A stretch of 64,000 bases of DNA, taken from Lachnospiraceae bacterium KM106-2 (GTDB lineage Bacteria > Bacillota > Clostridia > Lachnospirales > Lachnospiraceae). Below, one piece after another: positions 8,549-17,371 of the stretch. The first letter of the stretch is position 1; every line of letters begins with the position of its first letter. The notes beneath the pieces were generated by a model. The model was not told where the DNA came from. It made no database searches and saw only the letters and a list, made by a program, of their open reading frames with translations. The stretch spans positions 4,141,501-4,205,500 of the forward strand of contig AP018794.1 of assembly GCA_009731425.1 (NCBI GenBank), in the 5' to 3' direction. Made by a program: the position numbers and the translations under genes.

Positions 8549-9667
8549 ATGAAGAAAAGTGTCTATAAAAAGGTAGTTTGTAATTTGATTTTATGGACGA
8601 TCTTATTGACGTTTCTCGTATTAGGATTACCACGAATGATCGGTTTCTTTCTGCCATTTGTAATTGGTATGCTCATTGCATTAATAGTGAATCCGCTGGT
8701 ACGTTTTTTAGAAGAGAAAGTTAGGATCGTTCATAAATGCAGCTCTGTATTGGTCATTTTCTTCGTCTTACTCATCGTGATCGTCATCTTTTATTTTGTA
8801 GTACTTTTTGTTGTTAATCAGGGAGTGCAGTTAATGGAGGATGTTCCGAGAATCTATCGTAATGTTGAAGAGACGATATCTGGTATTGCACTTCGTTTTC
8901 AAGATCAGTACAATAAATTACCCCATGAAGTAAAGAGCAGGATAATAGAAGCGGTTCAAGGACTAAATCAATATGGAAATGAAATTGGAAAAGGTTTATC
9001 TTTGCCATCGATCGGAGAGGCATCTTCTCTAGTAAGAGGTATTGCAGATGGATTCTTTTATTTAGTGATTACGATCATGTCAGCCTATTTCTTTGTAGCA
9101 GAAAAGAATCATCTATCGGAACGATTTGAGAAGTTATTTTCTCCGGAAGGATTAGAACAATATCGTGCCGTAACCGATGGATTCAAGAATGCTATGGGTG
9201 GCTATATAAAAGCACAGTTTAAGATCACGCTTGTGATCATGGCAATCTTATGTGGAGGCTTTCTGATTATTCGAATTGATTATGCAATCATTCTAGGAAT
9301 TTTGATCGCCTTGCTTGATTTCCTGCCGGTCTTTGGAACGGGAACGGTACTTTGGCCATGGATGTTTTTAGACATTGTAAAAGGCTATTATAGACGTGCT
9401 TTGATCATCTTGATCATCTATGTGGTATGTCAAGTAGCAAGAGAAGTATTGCAACCTAAGATGGTTGGTGATAGTACGGGGATTAGTCCACTGATGACTT
9501 TATTTTTAATGTTTGTCGGTTTTAAGTTGTTTGGTGTAGTCGGAATGATCTTTGCGGTACCCGTTGGTATGGTAGTAAAGAATTTATATGAGATGAGTAT
9601 GTTTACGTCCTTGATCGAGGGGATTAAGATTATTGCAAAAGAGATCAATGAATATAGGAAAGCATGA
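8549..9667 (+). CDS. AI-2E family transporter / YtvI-like sporulation membrane protein
   Basis: A 372-aa membrane protein with the AI-2E (UPF0118) architecture: N-terminal helix pairs, a soluble middle region (about residues 110-180), and C-terminal helices with DFLPVFGTGTVLWPW and FKLFGVVGMIFAVPVGMV. In Firmicutes the closest group includes YtvI, a sporulation membrane protein of unknown role. Start chosen at ATG 8549 because AGAGGG lies 8 bases upstream; a TTG at 8489 would place the terminator hairpin within the gene. Substrate unknown. Confidence 0.8.
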   Translation: MKKSVYKKVVCNLILWTILLTFLVLGLPRMIGFFLPFVIGMLIALIVNPLVRFLEEKVRIVHKCSSVLVIFFVLLIVIVIFYFVVLFVVNQGVQLMEDVPRIYRNVEETISGIALRFQDQYNKLPHEVKSRIIEAVQGLNQYGNEIGKGLSLPSIGEASSLVRGIADGFFYLVITIMSAYFFVAEKNHLSERFEKLFSPEGLEQYRAVTDGFKNAMGGYIKAQFKITLVIMAILCGGFLIIRIDYAIILGILIALLDFLPVFGTGTVLWPWMFLDIVKGYYRRALIILIIYVVCQVAREVLQPKMVGDSTGISPLMTLFLMFVGFKLFGVVGMIFAVPVGMVVKNLYEMSMFTSLIEGIKIIAKEINEYRKA

Positions 9668-9740
9668 GAAAGTATATCTTTTTTTTTATAAATCAACTAA
9701 AATAAGAAATAAGTTAAGAAACGAATTGAGGAGGAATAAC

Positions 9741-10934
9741 ATGAAATTCATTCATACAGGGGATTTGCATATCGGTAAGCAGGTTCATGAATTTAGTATG
9801 TTAGAAGATCAGAAATATATATTAGATGAAATCGTAAATATCGCCAAGGAGGAAGAGGCAGACGCAATTTTACTTGCAGGAGATGTGTATGATCGTTCTG
9901 TCCCACCGGCAGAAGCGGTATCTTTATTAGATGATTTTCTATCAAAGTTAACAGAGAGTGGGAAAAAGGTGTTTTTGATCAGCGGAAATCATGATTCACC
10001 GGAACGACTTTCTTTTGCGAGTGAGATATTAGAGAGAGAAGGGGTTTATATTACGGGACTTCTTCCAGATCAGATGAAAGAGATCGTAATGAAAGATGAA
10101 TTTGGTCCAATTCATGTGTATCTGATGCCATTTGCCAAACCACAGGTGATCAGACAGGTTATGACGAAATCAAGTGAGGGTAAAATACCTTCTTATGAAG
10201 AAAGCATTCGAAATTATATTGGTCAGACTATTGTGAAAGAAGAGGAACGCAATCTCTTAATGACCCACCATTTTATTACGAATCAAGGAGTCGAGCCAGA
10301 ACAGTCAGATTCAGAGTCACTCATCAGTGTAGGAGGAACGGATAATATCGATGTCAGTACCTTTGACGCTTTTGATTATGTTGCATTAGGACATATTCAT
10401 AGAGCACAGAAAGTAGGAAGAGATACGGTGCGGTATTCAGGATCACCACTGAAGTATTCCTTTTCAGAGGTATTTCATAAGAAATCAGTTTGTGTGATCG
10501 AGATGAAGGAAAAGGGAAATGTAGAGGTCAGATTACGTGAATTAAATCCGATCCGTGATATGAGAAAGATTAAAGGAACGTTAGAGGATCTTGTCAGCAG
10601 TGAGGTGGTAAGTGCAGGGAATGCCAATGACTACATTGAAGCTACCTTGACAGATAAAGAAGAATTGATCGATCCAATCAGCAGATTAAGAGCTTCTTAT
10701 CCTAATATCATGCATCTTCGAATGGAACAGAGAGAACGAAAAGAGGAAGGCATCACCGAGGCAAAAGAAGCAATTAAGAAGATGTCACCACTTGAAATAT
10801 TTGAAGAATTCTATGAGAAAGTATCAGGAAGAGAATTTACAGAGGAAAAACGGGAGATCATGGTACCGATCATCGATGAGGCAGTCTCCTATTATCATGG
10901 AAGTGAGAAAAAAACGGAAGGAGGCGATAAGTAA
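9741..10934 (+). CDS. sbcD: Exonuclease SbcD (Mre11 homologue)
   Basis: A 397-aa metallophosphoesterase with MKFIHTGDLHIGK, LLAGDVYDRS, SGNHDSPERL, MTHHF and ALGHIH motifs, which hold the two-metal centre. It is the nuclease subunit of SbcCD, which opens hairpins and processes DNA ends. The ATG at 9741 has a GAGGAGG ribosome site; upstream in-frame codons belong to a spurious extension over the previous gene. The stop overlaps the sbcC start by one base, so subunits are coupled. Note that this genome carries several long palindromes, which are typical SbcCD substrates. Confidence 0.95.
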   Translation: MKFIHTGDLHIGKQVHEFSMLEDQKYILDEIVNIAKEEEADAILLAGDVYDRSVPPAEAVSLLDDFLSKLTESGKKVFLISGNHDSPERLSFASEILEREGVYITGLLPDQMKEIVMKDEFGPIHVYLMPFAKPQVIRQVMTKSSEGKIPSYEESIRNYIGQTIVKEEERNLLMTHHFITNQGVEPEQSDSESLISVGGTDNIDVSTFDAFDYVALGHIHRAQKVGRDTVRYSGSPLKYSFSEVFHKKSVCVIEMKEKGNVEVRLRELNPIRDMRKIKGTLEDLVSSEVVSAGNANDYIEATLTDKEELIDPISRLRASYPNIMHLRMEQRERKEEGITEAKEAIKKMSPLEIFEEFYEKVSGREFTEEKREIMVPIIDEAVSYYHGSEKKTEGGDK

Positions 10935-13900
10935 TGAAGCCGATGCAATTAAGTTTAAGTGCCTGGGGGTCCTATCCTGGAGAAGTCCATGTTGATTTTA
11001 CAACATTTGAAGAGCAAGGGATCTTCTTGATCACAGGGCCTACTGGAGCGGGCAAGACGACTATTTTTGATGCCATTAGTTTTGCTTTGTATGGGAATGT
11101 AAGTGGTAGTGTAAGGGAGAAGACAAGCCTTAGAAGTGACTTTGCAAAACCAGAGGCTGCTACTTATGTAGAACTGACATTTAAGCATAAAGGACGTCAC
11201 TATAAGATCCGTCGTATTCCGAAATATGAAAGACAAAAGAAACGTCAAAGTGGAACGACTACCCAAAGTGAGACAGCTGAGTTATATTTCTTAGACGAGG
11301 AAGATCGTCAGCCGATCACTAAGGTATCCGATGTGAATGAAGCGATTTATGAGCTAATGGGAATTGATTATAATCAGTTCAAGCAGATCGCAATGATCGC
11401 GCAAGGAGAGTTTCAGAAACTGTTGATTGCTGATTCAGAAGAACGTGTGAAGATTCTTCGTAAGTTATTCCGAACGGATCATTTTGAGAGAATCGGTAAG
11501 TTATTAACAGAGCAGGCACTTTCGTTAGGGAAGGCACGTGCGACAGAAAAGACGAAGATCGATAGCAATTTATTGAATTTGCGTGTACATTCGGAAGAAT
11601 TGCAAGAAAAAATTGTAGCAGAAGATAAAGATTATGAGGCAATTCTTGTATCTGTAAAGCTGGAAGTAAAGGAAGAAGAAAAAGAAGTTAGAGAAAAGAG
11701 CAAAATTCGCAAACAAGCAGAGACAGAGAAAGAAAAACTGAATGCCACGATCCAAGAAGCAAAGGATCAGTTAGAGAAAAGAAAACAGCTCCAACAATGT
11801 CAGGTAAAGTTAGATCAGCTATCCATGCGTAAAGCTGAGATTGAGGAGAAAGAGCATAAGATAGAGCGAATTCGAGAGGCGAAGGAAGTAATGCCTTATT
11901 ACAGTCGATTCCATACCATGAAGGAAGAGGAAGATAAGGCGAAGAACCGTCTGGAATTCACAATAGAGCAACTGAAAAAAGTAGAAGTAGAATTAAAAGC
12001 CGGCGAAGAGAATGTGAAGCAGGCAGAAATCTTACAGGAACAAAATGAGAAACTAAATAGTGAAAAGGCATATTTAGAACCATTTAGTGAAATGTTTGAA
12101 AAGCAGACCAAGTTAAAGAAAGAACTTGCTCAGGCAGATACCGCCTATCAGAGAGCAGGTTCTATGAATGAGCAGATGAAAGATTATCTTAAGGAAAGCA
12201 AAGAGAAAGAAGAAGGTATTACAAAACAGCTTGAGAGATATGAGGGAGCAGAGCAGTCGTTAGCTGAGAAGACAGTTGAGTTAGAGAAGAAAAAGCAGCA
12301 GATTAAGCTATATGAGGAAGAAAAGGAACGTCAAAATCGTATCGGAACGGAGAAGGACAAGTATATTAACTGGTCTGGACAAAGGGATGTCCAAAAGGAA
12401 AAGTGTACGATGATGAAGGACCGTATTAATGAAGAGACGATTAAATTAACTCGTGCTCAGGCTGGTATTCTAGCTAGCAAGTTAGAAGAAGGAAAACCTT
12501 GTCCAGTCTGTGGATCTAAGGAGCATCCAGCCCCAGAAAAGCTGCAAGGAGATGTGTTATCAGAAGAGCAGATCAAAGGATTAGAAGAAGAGTATACGAA
12601 AGAATTCGATAAATTAGCAAATATGGAGAGCTATGTTGTAAGACAGAAGACTTTAGTAGAAACACTGGATACTCAGAGCGATGAGTTTTTAAAACAGTTT
12701 GGAATCCAGAAGAATGAGTTTACAGATGCTTATGTTGCCTGCAGTAAAGATGTTGTTTCATTAGAACAGTCACTTAAGGATGAAAATGCGAAGTTACGCC
12801 AAAAGAAATTATTAGAAGAGCAGGCAAAGGCTTTGAAAGAGCAGATTGCAAAGTGTGAGTCTGATAAGATAGAGAAAGACCAACAGCTAGAGCTTTTACG
12901 TACTTCTGTAGACGGTTTAAAAGGAAAGCTTGGAGCAATTGAAGAGACATTACCGAAGGAGTTTGCTACGGAAGAACTTTTAGTAAGACGGTTACAAGAA
13001 ATTGTCGCTACGATCGCACAAAATAGCTTGAAAGCAAATGAATTAAAGCAGAAGCAGGAGATGTTAGCGAAACAGAAGCAGGAGATGGAAGGCAGCCAGA
13101 AGGAAATTCAGGTGACGATTCAGAACTTAGCAAATCAGCTTCAGTTCTTAAAGCAAGAATTCGAACAGGCTCTTCTTAGTCATAAATTTGAAAATGAAAC
13201 AGTATTCCAAGAAATGATCAATCAGGCATCTGATCTGCCTTTGATCGAGCAGGACGTCTCGATGTATAAAGATGAAACTATCCGTGTACATCAGTTAAAA
13301 GAAGGGCTCGAAAAAGAGATTAAAGAAGATGAGCCGATTTCACTGGAAGAGTTAGAGAATAAAAAGGTGGAATTGTTAGAAGTATTAACAGAAATGGAAC
13401 AATGGATCCAAGAACGAGCTACCAATATTGATATTAACAAAGACATTATAGCAAAAGTGGAGAAAAACTTATCGCAGTTAGGTTCGGTTAATGAGAAATA
13501 CCGAATTTATACCGATTTAGATAATGCTGCGAAAGGCTTTAATAGTGATCGAATGAAGTTAGAACAGTTCGTATTATCGGTATACTTTAAAGAGATCCTA
13601 AAGGCAGCAAACGCACGTCTGTCGACAATGACGGGTGGGCGATATGAACTATTAAAAGCAGATAAAGTAGAAGATGCCAGAAAGAGAGGCAGTTTAGAGT
13701 TAGAGGTAATGGATTACTATACAGGAAAACGAAGAAGTGTAAAGACGTTATCTGGTGGTGAATCATTTAAGGCAGCAATCTGCCTGGCTCTTGGTTTATC
13801 CGATATCGTGCAGAATAATGCAGGTGGAATTGAAATTGAGACCCTATTTATCGATGAAGGATTTGGAGCGCTTGATAGTGAGTCACTAGAACAGGCATTA

Positions 13901-14035
13901 GAAACATTGGGAAGCTTATCTGCTAATAATCGTTTGATCGGAATTATTTCTCACGTATCAGAATTAAAAGAGAGAATTGATCATCAGATTATCGTATCCA
14001 GAACGCAGCAGGGCAGTAGAGTAGAGATTCAATAA
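10934..14035 (+). CDS. sbcC: Exonuclease subunit SbcC (Rad50 homologue)
   Basis: A 1033-aa SMC-like ATPase. Walker A GPTGAGKTT lies at residues 35-43, long coiled coils run from about 190 to 880, the zinc-hook CPVC lies at residues 523-526 in the middle of the coil, and the C-terminal ABC signature TLSGGESFKAA and Walker B TLFIDEGFGALD complete the ATPase head. It partners SbcD. Length matches the family. Confidence 0.95.
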   Translation: MKPMQLSLSAWGSYPGEVHVDFTTFEEQGIFLITGPTGAGKTTIFDAISFALYGNVSGSVREKTSLRSDFAKPEAATYVELTFKHKGRHYKIRRIPKYERQKKRQSGTTTQSETAELYFLDEEDRQPITKVSDVNEAIYELMGIDYNQFKQIAMIAQGEFQKLLIADSEERVKILRKLFRTDHFERIGKLLTEQALSLGKARATEKTKIDSNLLNLRVHSEELQEKIVAEDKDYEAILVSVKLEVKEEEKEVREKSKIRKQAETEKEKLNATIQEAKDQLEKRKQLQQCQVKLDQLSMRKAEIEEKEHKIERIREAKEVMPYYSRFHTMKEEEDKAKNRLEFTIEQLKKVEVELKAGEENVKQAEILQEQNEKLNSEKAYLEPFSEMFEKQTKLKKELAQADTAYQRAGSMNEQMKDYLKESKEKEEGITKQLERYEGAEQSLAEKTVELEKKKQQIKLYEEEKERQNRIGTEKDKYINWSGQRDVQKEKCTMMKDRINEETIKLTRAQAGILASKLEEGKPCPVCGSKEHPAPEKLQGDVLSEEQIKGLEEEYTKEFDKLANMESYVVRQKTLVETLDTQSDEFLKQFGIQKNEFTDAYVACSKDVVSLEQSLKDENAKLRQKKLLEEQAKALKEQIAKCESDKIEKDQQLELLRTSVDGLKGKLGAIEETLPKEFATEELLVRRLQEIVATIAQNSLKANELKQKQEMLAKQKQEMEGSQKEIQVTIQNLANQLQFLKQEFEQALLSHKFENETVFQEMINQASDLPLIEQDVSMYKDETIRVHQLKEGLEKEIKEDEPISLEELENKKVELLEVLTEMEQWIQERATNIDINKDIIAKVEKNLSQLGSVNEKYRIYTDLDNAAKGFNSDRMKLEQFVLSVYFKEILKAANARLSTMTGGRYELLKADKVEDARKRGSLELEVMDYYTGKRRSVKTLSGGESFKAAICLALGLSDIVQNNAGGIEIETLFIDEGFGALDSESLEQALETLGSLSANNRLIGIISHVSELKERIDHQIIVSRTQQGSRVEIQ

Positions 14036-14040
14036 AAGTA

Positions 14041-14079
14041 AAGCAGACGGTATCGTAGTAAATGATATCGTCTGCTTTT
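14041..14079. terminator. Bidirectional terminator between sbcC and the lipid kinase
   Basis: A 14-bp stem (14041-14054 with 14064-14077, one wobble) lies between the convergent stops, with T-rich sequence on the right. Confidence 0.8.
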
Positions 14080-14080
14080 C

Positions 14081-15004
14081 TTATCTTATCATCCTTAATT
14101 TTTCCTTGGTACAGCCAAGAGAGAGTTCTTTTTCCTTTCCTGTGAATTCACCGTCAGTATGGACAATCTGCGATTTCTCCAAATGTATTTCAAGCGTGCG
14201 GCAATTAAAACGTCGTAAGCCTTTAAAGTACTTTTGTTTTGAAGTTAAGAGAGAAGGGAGGATGAAGAAGAACATATATTTCTTAATATCGGAAACAACG
14301 CACACTGATACTTGTTGGTCCGATGGATCGGCATCTGGAGCTATGATCAGTCCTCCTCCTTCTGTTTTGTGTATCATTCCTGAAATCATATATATGTTGT
14401 GTAAGATGATTCGCTTGGTTCCATCGACCATAAGCTCTCCATTAAATGGCTGAAAACGAAGTAGCTGTTTGAGTGCAATTGCTGCATAAGTAAGTTTCCC
14501 AAGACCAAGATGGTTGAAAAATAGTTTTAGTTTTGAATTGAGCGCTTCTTTACAGACACAGGCATCATAACCGATACCGCAGCTGACTACATATTTTCTT
14601 GATTTCATTTTCGTATGTAATGTTACATTTCCTTGATCATAATAAGAGTAGCGGGTTGGATGTAAAGCTAGATTTAGAGCTTTAATAGGATCAGAAGGAA
14701 TACCAAGTCCTTTTGCAAGATCGTTGCTTGATCCTGTGGGAATATATCCAAGTACAACATTTTTAAAGGAGGATATCCCGTTAATGACTTCGTTCATGGT
14801 TCCGTCACCACCAACTACTACGATATGAGAAATGCTTTTATGGGTATTAAGAATCTGTTTTGCTATCTTGATGGCGTGATACTCATAATGAGTAATGTGC
14901 TTTTGATAGATAACATTTTGTCTTTTTAACTCGTGTTCAATCAATCGCCAGATATTCTTACCGTAACCGGATCGGGCTTTCAAATTAACAATAAAATCAT
15001 ACAC
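14081..15004 (-). CDS. Diacylglycerol kinase family lipid kinase
   Basis: A 307-aa protein of the DagK/YegS family. The nucleotide-binding motif VVVGGDGTMNEVINGI (GGDGT at residues 65-69) and GYIPTGSSNDLAKGLGIP are diagnostic. Such enzymes phosphorylate diacylglycerol or related lipids and recycle membrane lipid. It is monocistronic, transcribed leftward and convergent with sbcC. The lipid substrate is not determinable. Confidence 0.88.
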   Translation of the reverse strand: MYDFIVNLKARSGYGKNIWRLIEHELKRQNVIYQKHITHYEYHAIKIAKQILNTHKSISHIVVVGGDGTMNEVINGISSFKNVVLGYIPTGSSNDLAKGLGIPSDPIKALNLALHPTRYSYYDQGNVTLHTKMKSRKYVVSCGIGYDACVCKEALNSKLKLFFNHLGLGKLTYAAIALKQLLRFQPFNGELMVDGTKRIILHNIYMISGMIHKTEGGGLIIAPDADPSDQQVSVCVVSDIKKYMFFFILPSLLTSKQKYFKGLRRFNCRTLEIHLEKSQIVHTDGEFTGKEKELSLGCTKEKLRMIR

Positions 15005-15173
15005 GATAAGACCTCCTTACATAAAAGATTCCTAGCTAGCCAATACTATTATAAAACAAATGGAAAAAATCAACAATAGCTAAGAAAAAAACAATATTTC
15101 GTCAATAATTGTGTGAATAAGAGCGATTTTTTCAAACAATACAAAAAATATATAAAAAAATATCAAAAAGAGG

Positions 15174-15202
15174 TTGACAAATGTTTTATAATAGAATATA
15201 AT
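15174..15202 (+). promoter_or_regulatory. Consensus promoter for the tRNA pair
   Basis: TTGACA at 15174-15179 and TATAAT at 15197-15202 with a 17-base spacer, a perfect vegetative promoter 42 bases before tRNA-Val. Confidence 0.8.
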
Positions 15203-15244
15203 TTCAAATGTACTCAGCGCTTACAAAAAAGCGACAAATTAAAT

Positions 15245-15317
15245 GGGATCATAGCTCAGCTGGGAGAGCACCTGCCTTACAAGCAGGGGGTCACAGGTTC
15301 GAGCCCTGTTGGTCCCA
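15245..15317 (+). tRNA. tRNA-Val (anticodon TAC)
   Basis: The 73-nt cloverleaf starts with GGGATCA and ends with TGGTCCC plus discriminator A. D-arm AGCTCAGCTGGGAGAGC, anticodon loop CTTACAA, T-arm GGTTCGAGCC. CCA is not encoded. Confidence 0.95.
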
Positions 15318-15348
15318 CTTATCAGAAATATCTGATACAATTAAATAT

Positions 15349-15422
15349 GGCGGAGTAGCTCAGTTGGCTAGAGCACACGGTTCATACCCGTGGTGTCGGC
15401 GGTTCAAATCCGTTCTCCGCTA
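15349..15422 (+). tRNA. tRNA-Met, elongator type (anticodon CAT)
   Basis: A 74-nt cloverleaf with acceptor GGCGGAG / CTCCGCT, anticodon loop TTCATAC in a CACGG/CCGTG stem, and T-arm GGTTCAAATCC. The stem lacks the three G-C pairs of the initiator, so it is elongator Met; a CAT tRNA-Ile is less likely from the sequence. CCA is not encoded. Confidence 0.92.
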
Positions 15423-15424
15423 CT

Positions 15425-15457
15425 AAAACCTTAAATCAGTTGATTTAAGGTTTTTTT
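15425..15457 (+). terminator. Terminator after the tRNA pair
   Basis: A 14-bp A/T-rich stem, AAAACCTTAAATCA with TGATTTAAGGTTTT, followed by a T-run, directly after tRNA-Met. Confidence 0.85.
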
Positions 15458-15565
15458 ATTTTATATGATTCAAAGAATGTGATATCACATTCTTTTTTGA
15501 TTTCTAGCACACAATATAATACAATGATAGAGAAAAAACAATTGATAGAATTGAGAGGTAAGAAT

Positions 15566-16123
15566 ATGAGAGTAGGAATGGGATATGATGTCCATAAACT
15601 AGTAGAAGATAGAGAGTTAATATTAGGGGGGGTAACAATTCCTTTTGAAAAAGGCTTATTAGGTCATTCGGATGCAGATGTTTTATTACATGCTATTATG
15701 GATGCAATTTTAGGCGCTGCAGCGCTTGGAGATATCGGAAGACATTTTCCGGATACCGATGCTGCTTATAAAGGTGCTTCAAGTCTAAAATTGTTGGCAC
15801 ATGTAAAAGAATTGATTGATGAAAAATTATATGTAATTGAAAATATAGATGCAACTGTAATTGCGCAGAGACCAAAGTTAGCGCCATACATTCCTGAAAT
15901 GGTAAAAAATATTGCAACGACATTGGGACTAGACGAAGATCAGGTAAATGTAAAAGCAACGACAGAAGAAGGTCTTTCCTTTACGGGATCTGGCGAGGGA
16001 ATGAGCGCCCAAGCAATCTGTTCAATATCACCAGTAGCGAATTATGTCTATGATGATATTATGAATACTGGTAGTGGCTGCGGCGGATGCAGTGGCTGCA
16101 GCGGCTGTAGTAAAAAAGGGTGA
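15566..16123 (+). CDS. ispF: 2-C-methyl-D-erythritol 2,4-cyclodiphosphate synthase with Cys-rich tail
   Basis: A 185-aa MEP-pathway enzyme that cyclises CDP-methylerythritol phosphate for isoprenoid synthesis. MGYDVHKL holds the zinc ligands D8 and H10, GHSDADVLLHAIMDA the third, and KATTEEGLSFTGSGEGMSAQA the nucleotide-binding end. IspF normally ends near residue 157-160. Here an extra tail of about 25 residues follows and ends GSGCGGCSGCSGCSKKG. The start at 15566 follows GAGAGG; longer versions lack a ribosome site. The next gene starts 4 bases after the stop. Confidence 0.94.
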   Translation: MRVGMGYDVHKLVEDRELILGGVTIPFEKGLLGHSDADVLLHAIMDAILGAAALGDIGRHFPDTDAAYKGASSLKLLAHVKELIDEKLYVIENIDATVIAQRPKLAPYIPEMVKNIATTLGLDEDQVNVKATTEEGLSFTGSGEGMSAQAICSISPVANYVYDDIMNTGSGCGGCSGCSGCSKKG

Positions 16124-16127
16124 TTTT

Positions 16128-17252
16128 ATGAAGATAACGAAGTTATTAGGAAATGAAATAAAAGAACATGAATCTAAATTACGAAAGCTGTGGAAGGATT
16201 GTTTTGGTGATACGGAAAATTATATGGACTTTTATTTTGATGAGAAGCCTAAGGATTCTGTCGTATTTGCCATCTTCGATGAGGAGATGCTTTGCTCTAT
16301 GTTGTGGTTAAATCCTTACGAAATGTACGTAAATGGTCAACGAAAGGATGCTTATTATATTGTTGGAGTAGCAACCGATCAGAACTATCGAAGCAGAGGA
16401 TTTATGCGCAGTCTTTTATTAGAGTCATTTGCCTTTCTTTACAATAAGGGAGATGCTTTTACGTATCTTATGCCAGCAGCAGAAGCAATCTATGCACCAT
16501 ATGATTTTCGATTCATCTATGATAAGGAAAGATTACAGGTAAAGGAAGATTTAAGGATAGAAGAAATTTCTCCATATGAAGTGTTATCTTGGAAGATGTT
16601 AAGTGCGAGTGAGAAAGAGAATGCAGTTATTTTTGTAAATGAGATATTAGTCCAAAACTTTAGTCTTGCGACAGCACGTTCGGTGGCTTATTACGATCGC
16701 CTAGATCATGAGATGCATGCCTGCAATGGGGAAGTAATTGTATTTTATGAGAATGGACAGATGGCAGGTATTGTACCGTTTATGCAGGAAGAAGGACAGG
16801 TTGAAGTGGCAGAAGCAGTCTTTCAGCATAAGGTTTCAATAAGTGTCATATCAGCTGCAATCGCTAAATGGTATCCAGAAGCGAAAATTGGATTTCTAGA
16901 AAGCTATTCTCTGGATAAGCAGTTATCAGGAGAAAAGAAGCCGATGATCATGGCGAGGATCATTAATATGGAGCAATTCTTAAAGGTGCTTACTATTGAT
17001 GAGGATTGTTCCATTATTATTGGAGTAAAAGATTCCTTTATTAAAGAAAACGAGGGAAATTATCAGATTACATTTGAATCTGGTATGACTCATGTCATGA
17101 AAACAAATGATCCTGCGGAAATTATTATGGATATTGCAGAGTGGACATCTTATTTCTTTGGATATTATGAGTCAAAGAGAGAGGACTTACATCTCACAGA
17201 TTTGAAAAAAATACACAAAATTAAAAGTAAATATATTAATGAGATTGTATAA
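16128..17252 (+). CDS. GNAT family N-acetyltransferase (Eis-like architecture)
   Basis: A 374-aa protein. The N-terminal acetyl-CoA motif is IVGVATDQNYRSRGFMRSLLLESFAFL (read as V-A-T-x7-RG-x-M). Then PAAEAIYAPYDFRFIYD, as in the Eis/DUF4081-type GNAT family with a second GNAT-like and SCP2-like C-terminal domain. The acceptor is unknown. The ATG at 16128 is used because it follows AAGGGTGA across the ispF stop, implying translational coupling with ispF; the longer frame overlaps the ispF Cys-rich tail. Confidence 0.82.
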   Translation: MKITKLLGNEIKEHESKLRKLWKDCFGDTENYMDFYFDEKPKDSVVFAIFDEEMLCSMLWLNPYEMYVNGQRKDAYYIVGVATDQNYRSRGFMRSLLLESFAFLYNKGDAFTYLMPAAEAIYAPYDFRFIYDKERLQVKEDLRIEEISPYEVLSWKMLSASEKENAVIFVNEILVQNFSLATARSVAYYDRLDHEMHACNGEVIVFYENGQMAGIVPFMQEEGQVEVAEAVFQHKVSISVISAAIAKWYPEAKIGFLESYSLDKQLSGEKKPMIMARIINMEQFLKVLTIDEDCSIIIGVKDSFIKENEGNYQITFESGMTHVMKTNDPAEIIMDIAEWTSYFFGYYESKREDLHLTDLKKIHKIKSKYINEIV

Positions 17253-17307
17253 CTGTTAAAAATTGTAAACTACATCTTGCGTAATGAAATCACTTGTGTT
17301 ATATTTA

Positions 17308-17356
17308 TGTAACGAATTGTTAATATTTGGTAACTGTTCATTAACATTTTGTTACG
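17308..17356 (+). promoter_or_regulatory. Imperfect inverted repeat upstream of the GH5-like gene
   Basis: TGTAACGAATTGTTAAT (17308-17324) and ATTAACATTTTGTTACG (17340-17356) pair over about 13 of 16 positions, and a third GTAAC lies between them. It ends just before the GAGGTGAGG ribosome site. It could be an operator or a leader hairpin controlling translation. Confidence 0.4.
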
Positions 17357-17371
17357 TGAGGTGAGGTTTGC

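Noticed and set aside
15113..15426. Two plus-strand frames across the tRNA pair
   Set aside because: They translate tRNA-Val and tRNA-Met sequences.
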